Shown piece by piece: positions 14,760-28,098 of a DNA stretch of 64,000 nucleotides. Both the position numbers and the translations under genes were made by a program. The stretch's first letter is position 1. Each line of letters opens with the position of its first letter. The notes under the pieces were generated by a model, which was given only the letters and a program-made list of their open reading frames with translations, had not been told where the DNA came from and made no database searches. Location of the stretch: contig OX393581.1 in NCBI GenBank assembly GCA_947652605.1, positions 48,817,924-48,881,923 of the forward strand, given 5' to 3'. The stretch is from Elmis aenea (lineage: Eukaryota > Arthropoda > Insecta > Coleoptera > Elmidae).

Positions 14760-17700
14760 TCAAACTCGTTTTATTTTTCTGAAATTTTCACTACATCTTG
14801 AGATACATTAGCTTAACATGCCCTATCAATTTCAAAAAGTTGTTGTGCGCCGTTTTGATTTTATCTAAGATCGTAGGAAGGGAGTAATTTCATAAGTATA
14901 ATACAAATCTGCACATACTTATGCAAGCAACTCTAAAACGCGTTATTCTTTTTTTCTGACATTTGGACCACATCTTGAGATACATTAGCTTAAAATGCCC
15001 TATCAATTTCAAAAAGTTATTGTGCGCCGTTTTGATTTTATCTAAGATCGTAGGAAGGGAGTAATTTCATAAGTATACGTAATACAAATCTGCACATACT
15101 TATGCAAGCAACTCTAAAACGCGTTATTCTTTTTTTCTGAAATTTGGACCACATCTTGAGATAAAATAACTTAAAATGCCCTATCAATTTCAAAAAGTTA
15201 TTGTGCGCCGTTTTGATTTTATCTAAGATCGTAGGAAGGGAGTAATTTCATAAGTATAATACAAATCTGCACATACTTATGCAAGCAACTCTAAAACGCG
15301 TTATTCTTTTTTTCTGAAATTTGGACCACATCTTGAGATAAAATAGCTTAAAATGCCCTATCAATTTCAAAAAGTTATTGTGCGTCGTTTTGATTTTATC
15401 TAAGATCGTAGGAAGGGAGTAATTTCATAAGTATAATACAAATCTGCACATACTTATGCAAGCAACTCTAAAACGCGTTATTCTTTTTTTCTGAAATTTG
15501 GACCACATCTTGAGATAAAATAGCTTAAAATGCCCTATCAATTTCAAAAAGTTATTGTGCGTCGTTTTGATTCTATCTAAGATCGTAGGAAGGGAGTAAT
15601 TTCATAAGTATAATACAAATCTGCAGATACTTATGCAAGCAACTCTAAAACGCGTTATTCTTTTTTTCTGAAATTTGGACCACATCTTGAGATACATTAG
15701 CTTAAAATGCTCTATCAATTTCAAAAAGTTATTGTGCGCCGTTTTGATTTTATCTAAGATCGTAGGAAGGGAGTAATTTCATAAGTATACGTAATACAAA
15801 TCTGCACATACTTATGCAAGCAACTCTAAAACGCGTTATTCTTTTTTTCTGAAATTTGGACCACATCTTGAGATACATTAACTTAAAATGCCCTATCAAT
15901 TTCAAAAAGTTATTGTGCGCCGTTTTGATTTTATCTAAGATCGTAGGAAGGGAGTAATTTCATAAGTATAATACAAATCTGCACATACTTATGCAAGCAG
16001 CAACTCTAAAACGCGTTATTCTTTTTTTCTGAAATTTGGACCACATCTTGAGATACATTAGCTTAAAATGCCCTATCAATTTCAAAAAGTTATTGTGCGC
16101 CGTTTTGATTTTATCTAAGATCGTAGGAAGGGAGTAATTTCATAAGTATACGTAATACAAATCTGCACAAACTTATGCAAGCAACTCTAAAACGCGTTAT
16201 TCTTTTTTTCTGAAATTTGGACCACATCTTGAGATACATTAGCTTAAAATGCCCTATCAATTTCAAAAAGTTATTGTGCGCCGTTTTGATTTTATCTAAG
16301 ATCGTAGGAAGGGAGTAATTTCATAAGTATAATACAAATCTGCACATACTTATGCAAGCAAGCAACTCTAAAACGCGTTATTCTTTTTTTCTGAAATTTG
16401 GACCACATCTTAAGATACATTAGCTTAAAATGCCCTATCAATTTCAAAAAGTTATTGTGCGCCGTTTTGATTTTATCTAAGATTGTAGGAAGGGAGTAAT
16501 TTCATAAGTATAATACAAATCTGCACATACTTATGCAAGCAGCAACTCTAAAACGCGTTATTCTTTTTTTCTTAAATTTGGACCACATCTTGAGATACAT
16601 TAGCTTAAAATGCCCAATCAATTTCAAAAAGTTATTGTGCGCCGTTTTGATTTTATCTAAGATTGTAGGAAGGGAGTAATTTCATAAGTATAATACAAAT
16701 CTGCACATACTTATGCAAGCAGCAACTCTAAAACGCGTTATTCTTTTTTTCTGAAATTTGGACCACATCTTGAGATACATTAGCTTAAAATGCCCTATCA
16801 ATTTCAAAAAGTTATTGTGCGCCGTTTTGATTTTATCTAAGATCGTAGGAAGGGAGTAATTTCATAAGTATAATACAAATCTGCACATACTTATGCAAGC
16901 AACTCTAAAACGCGTTATTCTTTTTTTCTGAAATTTGGACCACATCTTGAGATACATTAGCTTAAAATGCCCTATCAATTTCAAAAAGTTATTGTGCGCC
17001 GTTTTGATTTTATCTAAGATCGTAGGAAGGGAGTAATTTCATAAGTATTATACAAATCTGCACATACTTATGCAAGCAACTCTAAAACGCGTTATTCTTT
17101 TTTTCTGAAATTTGGACCACATCTTAAGATACATTAGCTTAAAATGCCCTATCAATTTCAAAAAGTTATTGTGCGCCGTTTTGATTTTATCTAAGATCGT
17201 AGGAAGGGAGTAATTTCATAAGTATAATACAAATCTGCACATACTTATGCAAGCAACTCTAAAACGCGTTATTCTTTTTTTCTGAAATTTGGACCACATC
17301 TTGAGATACATTAGCTTAAAATGCCCTATCAATTTCAAAAAGTTATTGTGCGCCGTTTTGATTTTATCTAAGATCGTAGGAAGGGAGTAATTTCATAAGT
17401 ATACGTAATACAAATCTGCACAAACTTATGCAAGCAACTCTAAAACGCGTTATTCTTTTTTTCTGAAATTTGGACCACATCTTGAGATACATTAGCTTAA
17501 AATGCCCTATCAATTTCAAAAAGTTATTGTGCGCCGTTTTGATTTTATCTAAGATCGTAGGAAGGGAGTAATTTCATAAGTATAATACAAATCTGCACAT
17601 ACTTATATGCAAGCAACTCTAAAACGCGTTATTCTTTTTTTCTGAAATTTGGACCACATCTTGAGATACATTAGCTTAAAATGCCCTATTAATTTCAAAA

Positions 17701-20700
17701 AGTTATTGTGCGCCGTTTTGATTTTATCTAAGATCGTAGGAAGGGAGTAATTTCATAAGTATAATACAAATCTGCACATACTTATATGCAAGCAACTCTA
17801 AAACGCGTTATTCTTTTTTTCTGAAATTTGGACCACATCTTGAGATACATTAGCTTAAAATGCCCTATCAATTTCAAAAAGTTATTGTTCGCCGTTTTGA
17901 TTTTATCTAAGATCGTAGGAAGGGAGTAATTTCATAAGTATAATACAAATCTGCACATACTTATGCAAGCAAGCAACTCTAAAACGCGTTATTCTTTTTT
18001 TCTGAAATTTGGACCACATCTTGAGATAAAATAGCTTAAAATGCCCTATCAATTTCAAAAAGTTATTGTGCACCGTTTTGATTTTATCTAAGATCGTAGG
18101 AAGGGAGTAATTTCATAAGTATAATACAAATCTGCACATACTTATGCAAGCAACTCTAAAACGCGTTATTCTTTTTTTCTGACATTTGGACCACATCTTG
18201 AGATACATTAGCTCAAAATGCCCTATCAATTTCAAAAAGTTATTGTGCGCCGTTTTGATTTTATCTAAGATCGTAGGAAGGGAGTAATTTCATAAGTATA
18301 ATACAAATCTGCACATACTTATGCAAGCAACTCTAAAACACGTTATTCTTTTTTTCTGAAATTTGGACCACATCTTGAGATACATTAGCTTAAAATGCCC
18401 TATCAATTTCAAAAAGTTATTGTGCGCTGTTTTGATTTTATCTAAGATCGTAGGAAGGGAGTAATTTCATAAGTATAATACAAATCTGCACATACTTATG
18501 CAAGCAAGCAACTCTAAAACGCGTTATTCTTTTTTTCTGAAATTTGGACCACATCTTGAGATAAAATAGCTTAAAATGCCCTATCAATTTCAAAAAGTTA
18601 TTGTGCACCGTTTTGATTTTATCTAAGATCGTAGGAAGGGAGTAATTTCATAAGTATAATACAAATCTGCACATACTTATGCAAGCAACTCTAAAACGCG
18701 TTATTCTTTTTTTCTGACATTTGGACCACATCTTGAGATACATTAGCTTAAAATGCCCTATCAATTTCAAAAAGTTATTGTGCGCCGTTTTGATTTTATC
18801 TAAGATCGTAGGAAGGGAGTAATTTCATAAGTATAATACAAATCTGCACATACTTATGCAAGCAACTCTAAAACGCGTTATTCTTTTTTTCTAAAATTTG
18901 GACCACATCTTGAGATACATTAGCTTAAAATGCCCTATCAATTTCAAAAAGTTATTGTGCGCCGTTTTGATTTTATCTAAGATCGTAGGAAGGGAGTAAT
19001 TTCATAAGTATTATACAAATCTGCACATACTTATGCAAGCAACTCTAAAACGCGTTATTCTTTTTTTCTGAAATTTGGACCACATCTTGAGATATATTAG
19101 CTTAAAATGCCCTATCAATTTCAAAAAGTTATTGTGCGCCGTTTTGATTTTATCTAAGATTGTAGGAAGGGAGTAATTTCATAAGTATAATACAAATCTG
19201 CACATACTTATGCAAGCAGCAACTCTAAAACGCGTTATTCTTTTTTTCTGAAATTTGGACCACATCTTGAGATACATTAGCTTAAAATGCCCTATCAATT
19301 TCAAAAAGTTATTGTGCGCCGTTTTGATTTTATCTAAGATCGTAGGGAGTAATTTCATAAGTATAATACAAATCTGCACATACTTATGCAAGCAACTCTA
19401 AAACGCGTTATTCTTTTTTTCTGAAATTTGGACCACATCTTGAGATACATTAGCTTAAAATGCCCTATTAATTTCAAAAAGTTATTGTGCGCCGTTTTGA
19501 TTTTATCTAAGATCGTAGGAAGGGAGTAATTTCATAAGTATAATACAAATCTGCACATACTTATGCAAGCAAGCAACTCTAAAACGCGTTATTCTTTTTT
19601 TCTGAAATTTGGACCACATCTTCAGATACATTAGCTTAAAATGCCCTATCAATTTCAAAAAGTTATTGTGCGCAGTTTTGATTTTATCTAAGATCGTAGG
19701 AAGGGAGTAATTTCATAAGTATAATACAAATCTGCACATACTTATGCAAGCAACTCTAAAACGCGTTATTCTTTTTTTCTGAAATTTGGACCACATCTTG
19801 AGATACATTCGCTTAAAATGCCCTATCAATTTCAAAAAGTTATTGTGCGCTGTTTTGATTTTATCTAAGATCGTAGGAAGGGAGTAATTTCATAAGTATA
19901 ATACAAATCTGCACATACTTATGCAAGCAAGCAACTCTAAAACGCGTTATTCTTTTTTTCTGAAATTTGGACCACATCTTGAGATAAAATAGCTTAAAAT
20001 GCCCTATCAATTTCAAAAAGTTATTGTGCACCGTTTTGATTTTATCTAAGATCGTAGGAAGGGAGTAATTTCATAAGTATAATACAAATCTGCACATACT
20101 TATGCAAGCAACTCTAAAACGCGTTATTCTTTTTTTCTGACATCTGGACCACATCTTGAGATACATTAGCTCAAAATGCCCTATCAATTTCAAAAAGTTA
20201 TTGTGCGCCGTTTTGATTTTATCTAAGATCGTAGGAAGGGAGTAATTTCATAAGTATAATACAAATCTGCACATACTTATGCAAGCAAGCAACTCTAAAA
20301 CGCGTTATTCTTTTTTTCTGAAATTTGGACCACATCTTGAGATACATTAGCTTAAAATGCCCTATTAATTTCAAAAAGTTATTGTGCGCCGTTTTGATTT
20401 TATCTAAGATCGTAGGAAGGGAGTAATTTCATAAGTATAATACAAATCTGCACATACTTATGCAAGCAAGCAACTCTAAAACGCGTTATTCTTTTTTTCT
20501 GAAATTTGGACCACATCTTGAGATAAAATAGCTTAAAATGCCCTATCAATTTCAAAAAGTTATTGTGCACCGTTTTGATTTTATCTAAGATCGTAGGAAG
20601 GGAGTAATTTCTTAAGTATAATACAAATCTGCACATACTTATGCAAGCAACTCTAAAACGCGTTATTCTTTTTTTCTGACATTTGGACCACATCTTGAGA

Positions 20701-23700
20701 TACATTAGCTTAAAATGCCCTATCAATTTCAAAAAGTTATTGTGCGCCGTTTTGATTTTATCTAAGATCGTAGGAAGGGAGTAATTTCATAATTATAATA
20801 CAAATCTGCACATACTTATGCAAGCAACTCTAAAACGCGTTATTCTTTTTTTCTGAAATTTGGACCACATCTTGAGATACATTAGCTTAAAATGCCCTAT
20901 CAATTTCAAAAAGTTATTGTGCGCCGTTTTGATTTTATCTAAGATCGTAGGAAGGGAGTAATTTCATAAGTATTATACAAATCTGCACATACTTATGCAA
21001 GCAACTCTAAAACGCGTTATTCTTTTTTTCTGAAATTTGGACCACATCTTGAGATACATTAGCTTAAAATGCCCTATCAATTTCAAAAAGTTATTGTGCG
21101 CCGTTTTGATTTTATCTAAGATTGTAGGAAGGGAGTAATTTCATAAGTATAATACAAATCTGCACATACTTATGCAAGCAAGCAACTCTAAAACGCGTTA
21201 TTCTTTTTTTCTGAAATTTGGACCACATCTTGAGATACATTAGCTTAAAATGCCCTATCAATTTCAAAAAGTTATTGTGCGCCGTTTTGATTTTATCTAA
21301 GATCGTAGGAAGGGAGTAATTTCATAAGTATAATACAAATCTGCACATACTTATGCAAGCAACTCTAAAACGCGTTATTCTTTTTTTCTGACATTTGGAC
21401 CACATCTTGAGATACATTAGCTTAAAATGCCCTATCAATTTCAAAAAGTTATTGTGCGCCGTTTTGATTTTATCTAAGATCGTAGGAAGGGAGTAATTTC
21501 ATAAGTATACGTAATACAAATCTGCACATACTTATGCAAGCAACTCTAAAACGCGTTATTCTTTTTTTCTGAAATTTGGACCACATCTTCAGATACATTA
21601 GCTTAAAATGCCCTATCAATTTCAAAAAGTTATTGTGCGCCGTTTTGATTTTATCTAAGATCGTAGGAAGGGAGTAATTTCATAAGTATAATACAAATCT
21701 GCACATACTTATGCAAGCAACTCTAAAACGCGTTATTCTTTTTTTCTGAAATTTGGACCACATCTTGAGATACATTAGCTTAAAATGCCCTATCAATTTC
21801 AAAAAGTTATTGTGCGCTGTTTTGATTTTATCTAAGATCGTAGGAAGGGAGTAATTTCATAAGTATAATACAAATCTGCACATACTTATGCAAGCAACTC
21901 TAAAACGCGTTATTCTTTTTTTCTGAAATTTGGACCACATCTTGAGATACATTAGCTTAAAATGCCCTATCAATTTCAAAAAGTTATTGTACACCGTTTT
22001 GATTTTATCTAAGATCGTAGGAAGGGAGTAATTTCATAAGTATAATACAAATCTGCACATACTTATGCAAGCAACTCTAAAACGCGTTATTCTTTTTTTC
22101 TGACATCTGGACCACATCTTGAGATACATTAGCTCAAAATGCCCTATCAATTTCAAAAAGTTATTGTGCGCCGTTTTGATTTTATCTAAGATCGTAGGAA
22201 GGGAGTAATTTCATAAGTATAATACAAATCTGCACATACTTATGCAAGCAAGCAACTCTAAAACGCGTTATTCTTTTTTTCTGAAATTTGGACCACATCT
22301 TGAGATACATTAGCTTAAAATGCCCTATCAATTTCAAAAAGTTATTGTGCGCCGTTTTGATTTTATCTAAGATCGTAGGAAGGGAGTAATTTCATAAGTA
22401 TAATACAAATCTGCACATACTTATGCAAGCAAGCAACTCTAAAACGCGTTATTCTTTTTTTCTGAAATTTGGACCACATCTTGAGATACATTAGCTTAAA
22501 ATGCCCTATCAATTTCAAAAAGTTATTGTGCGCCGTTTTGATTTTATCTAAGATCGTAGGAAGGGAGTAATTTCATAAGTATAATACAAGTCGGCACATA
22601 CTTATGCAAGCAACTCTAAAACGCGTTATTCTTTTTTTCTGAAATTTGGACCACATCTTGAAATACATTAGCTTAAAATGCCCTATCAATTTTAAAAAGT
22701 TATTGTGCGCCGTTTTGATTTTATCTAAGATCGTAGGAAGGGAGTAATTTCATAAGTATAATACAAATCTGCACATACTTATGCAAGCAACTCTAAAACG
22801 CGTTATTCTTTTTTTCTGAAATTTGGACCACATCTTGAGATACATTAGCTTAAAATGCCCTATCAATTTCAAAAAGTTATTGTGCGCCGTTTTGATTTTA
22901 TCTAAGATCGTAGGAAGGGAGTAATTTCATAAGTATAATACAAATCTGCACATACTTATGCAAGCAAGCAACTCTAAAACGCGTTATTCTTTTTTTCTGA
23001 AATTTGGACCAAATCTTGAGATACATTAGCTTAAAATGCCCTATCAATTTCAAAAAGTTATTGTGCGCCGTTTTGATTTTATCTAAGATCGTAGGAAGGG
23101 AGTAATTTCATAAGTATAATACAAATCTGCACATACTTATGCAAGCAAGCAACTCTAAAACGCGTTATTCTTTTTTTCTGAAATTTGGACCACATCTTGA
23201 GATACATTAGCTTAAAATGCCCTATCAATTTCAAAAAGTTATTGTACACCGTTTTGATTTTATCTAAGATCGTAGGAAGGGAGTAATTTCATAAGTATAA
23301 TACAAGTCGGCACATACTTATGCAAGCAACTCTAAAACGCGTTATTCTTTTTTTCTGAAATTTGGACCACATCTTGAAATACATTAGCTTAAAATGCCCT
23401 AGCAATTTCAAAAAGTTATTGTGCGCCGTTTTGATTTTATCTAAGATCGTAGGAAGGGAGTAATTTCATAAGTATAATACAAATCTGCACATACTTATGC
23501 AAGCAACTCTAAAACGCGTTATTCTTTTTTTCTGACATTTGGACCACATCTTGAGATACATTAGCTCAAAATGCCCTATCAATTTCAAAAAGTTATTGTG
23601 CGCCGTTTTGATTTTATCTAAGATCGTAGGAAGGGAGTAATTTCATAAGTATAATACAAATCTGCACATACTTATGCAAGCAACTCTAAAACGCGTTATT

Positions 23701-25075
23701 CTTTTTTTCTGAAATTTGGACCACATCTTGAGATACATTAGCTTAAAATGCCCTATCAATTTCAAAAAGTTATTGTGCGCCGTTTTGATTTTATCTAAGA
23801 TTGTAGGAAGGGAGTAATTTCATAAGTATAATACAAATCTGCACATACTTATGCAAGCAAGCAACTCTAAAACGCGTTATTCTTTTTTTCTGAAATTTGG
23901 ACCACATCTTGAGATACATTAGCTTAAAATGCCCTATCAATTTCAAAAAGTTATTGTGCGCCGTTTTGATTTTATCTAAGATCGTAGGAAGGGAGTAATT
24001 TCATAAGTATAATACAAATCTGCACATACTTAAGCAAGCAAGCAACTCTAAAACGCGTTATTCTTTTTTTCTGAAATTTGGACCACATCTTGAGATACAT
24101 TAGCTTAAAATGCCCTATCAATTTCAAAAAGTTATTGTGCGCCGTTTTGATTTTATCTAAGATCGTAGGAAGGGAGTAATTTCATAAGTATAATACAAGT
24201 CGGCACATACTTATGCAAGCAACTCTAAAACGCGTTATTCTTTTTTTCTGAAATTTGGACCACATCTTGAAATACATTAGCTTAAAATGCCCTATCAATT
24301 TCAAAAAGTTATTGTGCGCCGTTTTGATTTTATCTAAGATCGTAGGAAGGGAGTAATTTCATAAGTATAATACAAATCTGCACATACTTATGCAAGCAAC
24401 TCTAAAACGCGTTATTCTTTTTTTCTGAAATTTGGACCACATCTTGAGATACATTAGCTTAAAATGCCCTATCAATTTCAAAAAGTTATTGTGCGCCGTT
24501 TTGATTTTATCTAAGATCGTAGGAAGGGAGTAATTTCATAAGTATAATACAAATCTGCACATACTTATGCAAGCAAGCAACTCTAAAACGCGTTATTCTT
24601 TTTTTCTGAAATTTGGACCAAATCTTGAGATACATTAGCTTAAAATGCCCTATCAATTTCAAAAAGTTATTGTGCGCCGTTTTGATTTTATCTAAGATCG
24701 TAGGAAGGGAGTAATTTCATAAGTATAATACAAATCTGCACATACTTATGCAAGCAACTCTAAAACGCGTTATTCTTTTTTTCTGAAATTTGGACCACAT
24801 CTTGAGATACATTAGCTTAAAATGCCCTATCAATTTCAAAAAGTTATTGTACACCGTTTTGATTTTATCTAAGATCGTAGGAAGGGAGTAATTTCATAAG
24901 TATAATACAAATCTGCACATACTTATGCAAGCAAGCAACTCTAAAACGCGTTATTCTTTTTTTCTGAAATTTGGACCACATCTTGAGATACATTAGCTTA
25001 AAATGCCCTATCAATTTCAAAAAGTTATTGTGCGCTGTTTTGATTTTATCTAAGATCGTAGGAATGGAGTAATTT
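14760..25075. repeat. Satellite array 2, 177-bp monomer, about 58 copies
   Basis: Head-to-tail array with a 177-bp basic monomer (15122 to 15299). Conserved blocks in order are CTCTAAAACGCGTTATTC, a T-tract, TTTGGACCACATCTTGAGAT, TTAAAATGCCCTATCAATTT, TTGTGCGCCGTTTTGATTTT, ATCGTAGGAAGGGAGTAATT and AATCTGCACATACTTATGCA. Length variants come almost only from CGTA inserted after AAGTATA (181 bp) and from 3-4 bp duplications at GCAAGC. Base variants (GACATTTGG, GATAAAATAG, TGCACCG, TGTACACCG, CAAGTCGGC) recur at multiples of the monomer, giving local 3- to 5-mer higher-order repeats. The first (14760-14935) and last monomers are degenerate. Because 177 is divisible by 3, minus-strand frames stay open through several monomers (for example 20732-20400); these are not genes. 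Confidence 0.97.
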
Positions 25076-25472
<397 letters not shown>

Positions 25473-25539
25473 CTTTTCAACTGTAGCTATTCTATGCCCC
25501 CATTGCGGGTTGTGTTTAAAACTTTAGACGTAGAAACCA

Positions 25540-25815
25540 TAATACCTATCTTATAAAACTTAATATCTTAAAAAGTACTTGTCTTCACTTAAAGTACTTT
25601 ACACTGTACTGCAGTATTTTACAAAGTACTTAAGTAATTTTTGTGGTACTGAAGTACTAATACAAGTAATAAGTACCAGTATTTTCACCGAACTACTTAA
25701 AATTCAAGTCTTATGTAACTAATTTTAAAATGTACTGCAGTACAAGTCTTAAGTACCGGAAAAGTACTTGAAAAAGTACTGAAGTAAAAATATACTTAAG
25801 TAATGCCCACCTCTC
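25540..25815. mobile_element. hAT-like element end with AAGTACTT subterminal repeats
   Basis: A dense run of AAGTACTT, GTACTGAAGTAC, TACTGCAGTA and ACTTAAGT motifs on both strands ends in TAATGCCCACCTCTCC. Read on the minus strand, the end gives AGAGGTGGGCA followed by TTACTTAAGT. An AGAGGTGGGCA terminus with AAGTACTT subterminal repeats is the style of many insect hAT MITEs. I could not find a partner terminus or a clean 8-bp target duplication, so the left boundary is a guess. Confidence 0.5.
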
Positions 25816-27188
25816 CATTGAGCATATGTTCTATATCCGTAATTTTGATTAAAATTGAGTAATACTAAATGGTAGATTATAAACGTTCTAAATATATTAT
25901 TGTTAATCGAACTACCGTCACTTTTAATATTTTACAATCGCTTATAAAAAAAAACAACGTGTTCTTGATTTATATTAATTTAGACACACTGAAACGTAAA
26001 AGTTCATTTAATTTTAAACCAATTAAATTTTAGATTTATCTATATTCTATAATTTAATTATTATACCTCAAAATTATAATTATTATTAACTTCCAACGTA
26101 TTTTTTTATTGCAAATTCCTCGTTCCCAAACAATAAAAATTTTCCGGGGAAATTCCTTAAGCGTTAGTAACTTACTTTTTTATTCGCTAAGAATGATATT
26201 CAAGTCTGCATCTAGCAGGCGATTTATTATTTGAAATCTGCATTTCCCTACATGTATACCTACCCACAGTTTAATTACACAAATAGCATACTATTAATGC
26301 TATTAAAATTAGATCATGAAGCCATGACATTTCGTTTTGAAAATTGTCGTAGAAGACTGCGTCTAATTATAATTTTATGCCAGCATAAACAGCTTACGTC
26401 AAATTAATTAGATTTATATGCAGGTAGTTTGTTGTTAAAGAACATGTAAGACAAGTACATAAACAATTTAATTAGCAAATTTGTTTAAATGTCATATTTC
26501 TTAAGTTTTTATAACGTGTCTTGCTAATTACTGAGAAAATGTCCATCCTCACAGTGTGGGCTACAAAAAAGTCTCTTACTAAAAAATTCTTGTATACATA
26601 AATTCTGGAATTAATTACACATTTTTATAAACAACACTTAAACCTAATTTTCTTACTAAACCATAACGATATTTAATGTGGTGGCTTAAATTTTATATTT
26701 AATAGGAGTAATAGATACCTACAGTTAAATTGTTTTCCTGCGAACTTAGCTGATCTGAACAAGGTTACATTTAATTGATTTTTCTGAGAAAAAAACTCGT
26801 ATTAATCAATTTAATGTTACATGCTAAACTACAACAAAAAACATTATCTGTGTAAAAATATTTGGTCCAATATAGCTATTAATACGGAAACTATAATTAA
26901 TTTAATATTAAATTATTAACCGTTTACTATAATAGGATTTACTTGTTCATGGCCGTTCTTTCACCTGTAAGTGTTATATTCTCAACAAAGAATACAGTTA
27001 TAGTCTGCCTTATCAATGTTTTAGAAAACACAAATTACTGAAGGATTGATTTTAGGTACAAAAAAAATCTTTATCAATTACTGAGCTATTGAAATATTTG
27101 TTTCGGCTAGGGTACACTGTATAATAACTTATTTTCTCCAATAATTGCAATAACGTAACGTTAAAAAAAAATTACCCTTATTAATTAG
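25816..27188. other. AT-rich intergenic DNA
   Basis: No coding sequence or clear repeat seen. One plus-strand splice-donor-like site (near 26969) has no convincing exon in front of it. Confidence 0.6.
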
Positions 27189-27400
27189 CAGAGCTGGGAA
27201 AGTACTGACCAAAAATTACTTAAGTCTTAAGTCTTAAGTACTTATGACAAGTTCTTGTATCACAAGTACCAGTACCGCTATTTCTAAAATACTGATTCTG
27301 AAGAATAAGTACCTGCAAAAAGTAGGTACTTAAGTATTTCCCAAGTACTCTTCAAGTAATTTTTGCAGATATGATTCAGATTTAGAGACTACAGCATTAC
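27189..27400. mobile_element. Second hAT-like end with AAGTACTT motifs
   Basis: Starts CAGAGCTGGGAAAGTACT and continues with many AAGTACTT, AAGTCTTAAGT and AAGTACC motifs. The terminus resembles the AGAGGTGGGCA end at 25815 read on the other strand, so the two belong to related families. No partner end was found nearby, so this is probably a truncated copy. Confidence 0.45.
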
Positions 27401-27670
27401 TGTTGTTACTAGTATAAAACCCTGTTTGATGTAAGCAACCAGTTAAACTATTACAGAATATGTACATTTTTATTACTTTATAATAGTAAATTATTACAGT
27501 TTTTTAAGAAACTGTAATAATTTTGCACGGGTAAAATTAAAAATGGATTTTGAACCATTTTCTTATGAGATTTTTCTCTAAATTGTACATTTCTGGCAGT
27601 TCACGACGCGAAAATGAATATTTCGATTTTTTGAACACCCTTTGTGTGGTAAACGAACACATATTTGTTT
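27401..27670. other. AT-rich sequence, possible 139-bp monomer remnant at its end
   Basis: No gene seen. Its right end, GTGTGGTAAACGAACACATA then TTTGTTT, resembles the satellite 1 blocks GTGTGGTAAACAATCATAA and ATTTGTTGC brought together by a deletion. This is suggestive only. Confidence 0.35.
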
Positions 27671-27786
27671 AAAATTAATTTCCTACTAAGGCGAAAACTT
27701 TTCTTTCTTTCACATTTTTATAAAAACTATGCCTCAATTGCCATTTGGGGCGTTATTTTTCTGACAGTGTATCCTGAACGCATAAT
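27671..27786. repeat. Second copy of the satellite-edge module
   Basis: Begins AAAATTAATTTCCTACTAAG and contains GCCATTTGGGGCGTTAT. It aligns over its length with 14483-14610. The plus-strand open frame through it is not a gene: the frame is not kept in the other copy. Confidence 0.75.
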
Positions 27787-27921
27787 ACAGGGTGAGTCAA
27801 TAGTGGCGGATCGGGCGATTGTGGCTAAACCGTTTGAGGTAAAAAGTTGATTCAAACGGAATTCCATACAGTTTTTTCTTCCGAACACGATAAAAATATT
27901 TTCAAATATACAGGGTGAGTC
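27784..27921. mobile_element. TACAGGGTGAGTCA termini in direct repeat
   Basis: TACAGGGTGAGTCA occurs twice in the same orientation, near 27785 and 27908. The motif resembles termini of the TA-flanked CAGGGTG MITE group seen elsewhere in this window. The first copy sits exactly where the dispersed module ends. Direct rather than inverted order suggests two left ends, one truncated. Confidence 0.4.
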
Positions 27922-28098
27922 ACCTCTCTGGAACTAATAGCAACTTTTATATTTCAAATACAACACCCCATTTTTTATTTAATATTCTTGACCGCCTTCA
28001 TTTTAGCTTTACATCGATATAAAATAGTACAGGTTTTTATGCGGCCTTGTCACTAAAAAAAATAATTTTCAAAATTTTTCAAGATTTTAAGTCTTTAT

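Noticed and set aside
1..25075. CRISPR-like array
   Set aside because: Units are contiguous tandem satellites with no unique spacers, in a eukaryotic context.
25480..25560. CCATTG shared at about 25499 and 25813 as a target duplication for the hAT-like end
   Set aside because: Only 5-6 bp match and the left terminus does not mirror the right one.
26939..26969. Possible 31-bp plus-strand exon ending at GTAAGTGTT
   Set aside because: The acceptor is weak, the exon is tiny and no partner was found.
27665..27850. Plus-strand 61-codon frame
   Set aside because: Lies in the dispersed satellite-edge module and a MITE end; the frame is not kept in the other copy.
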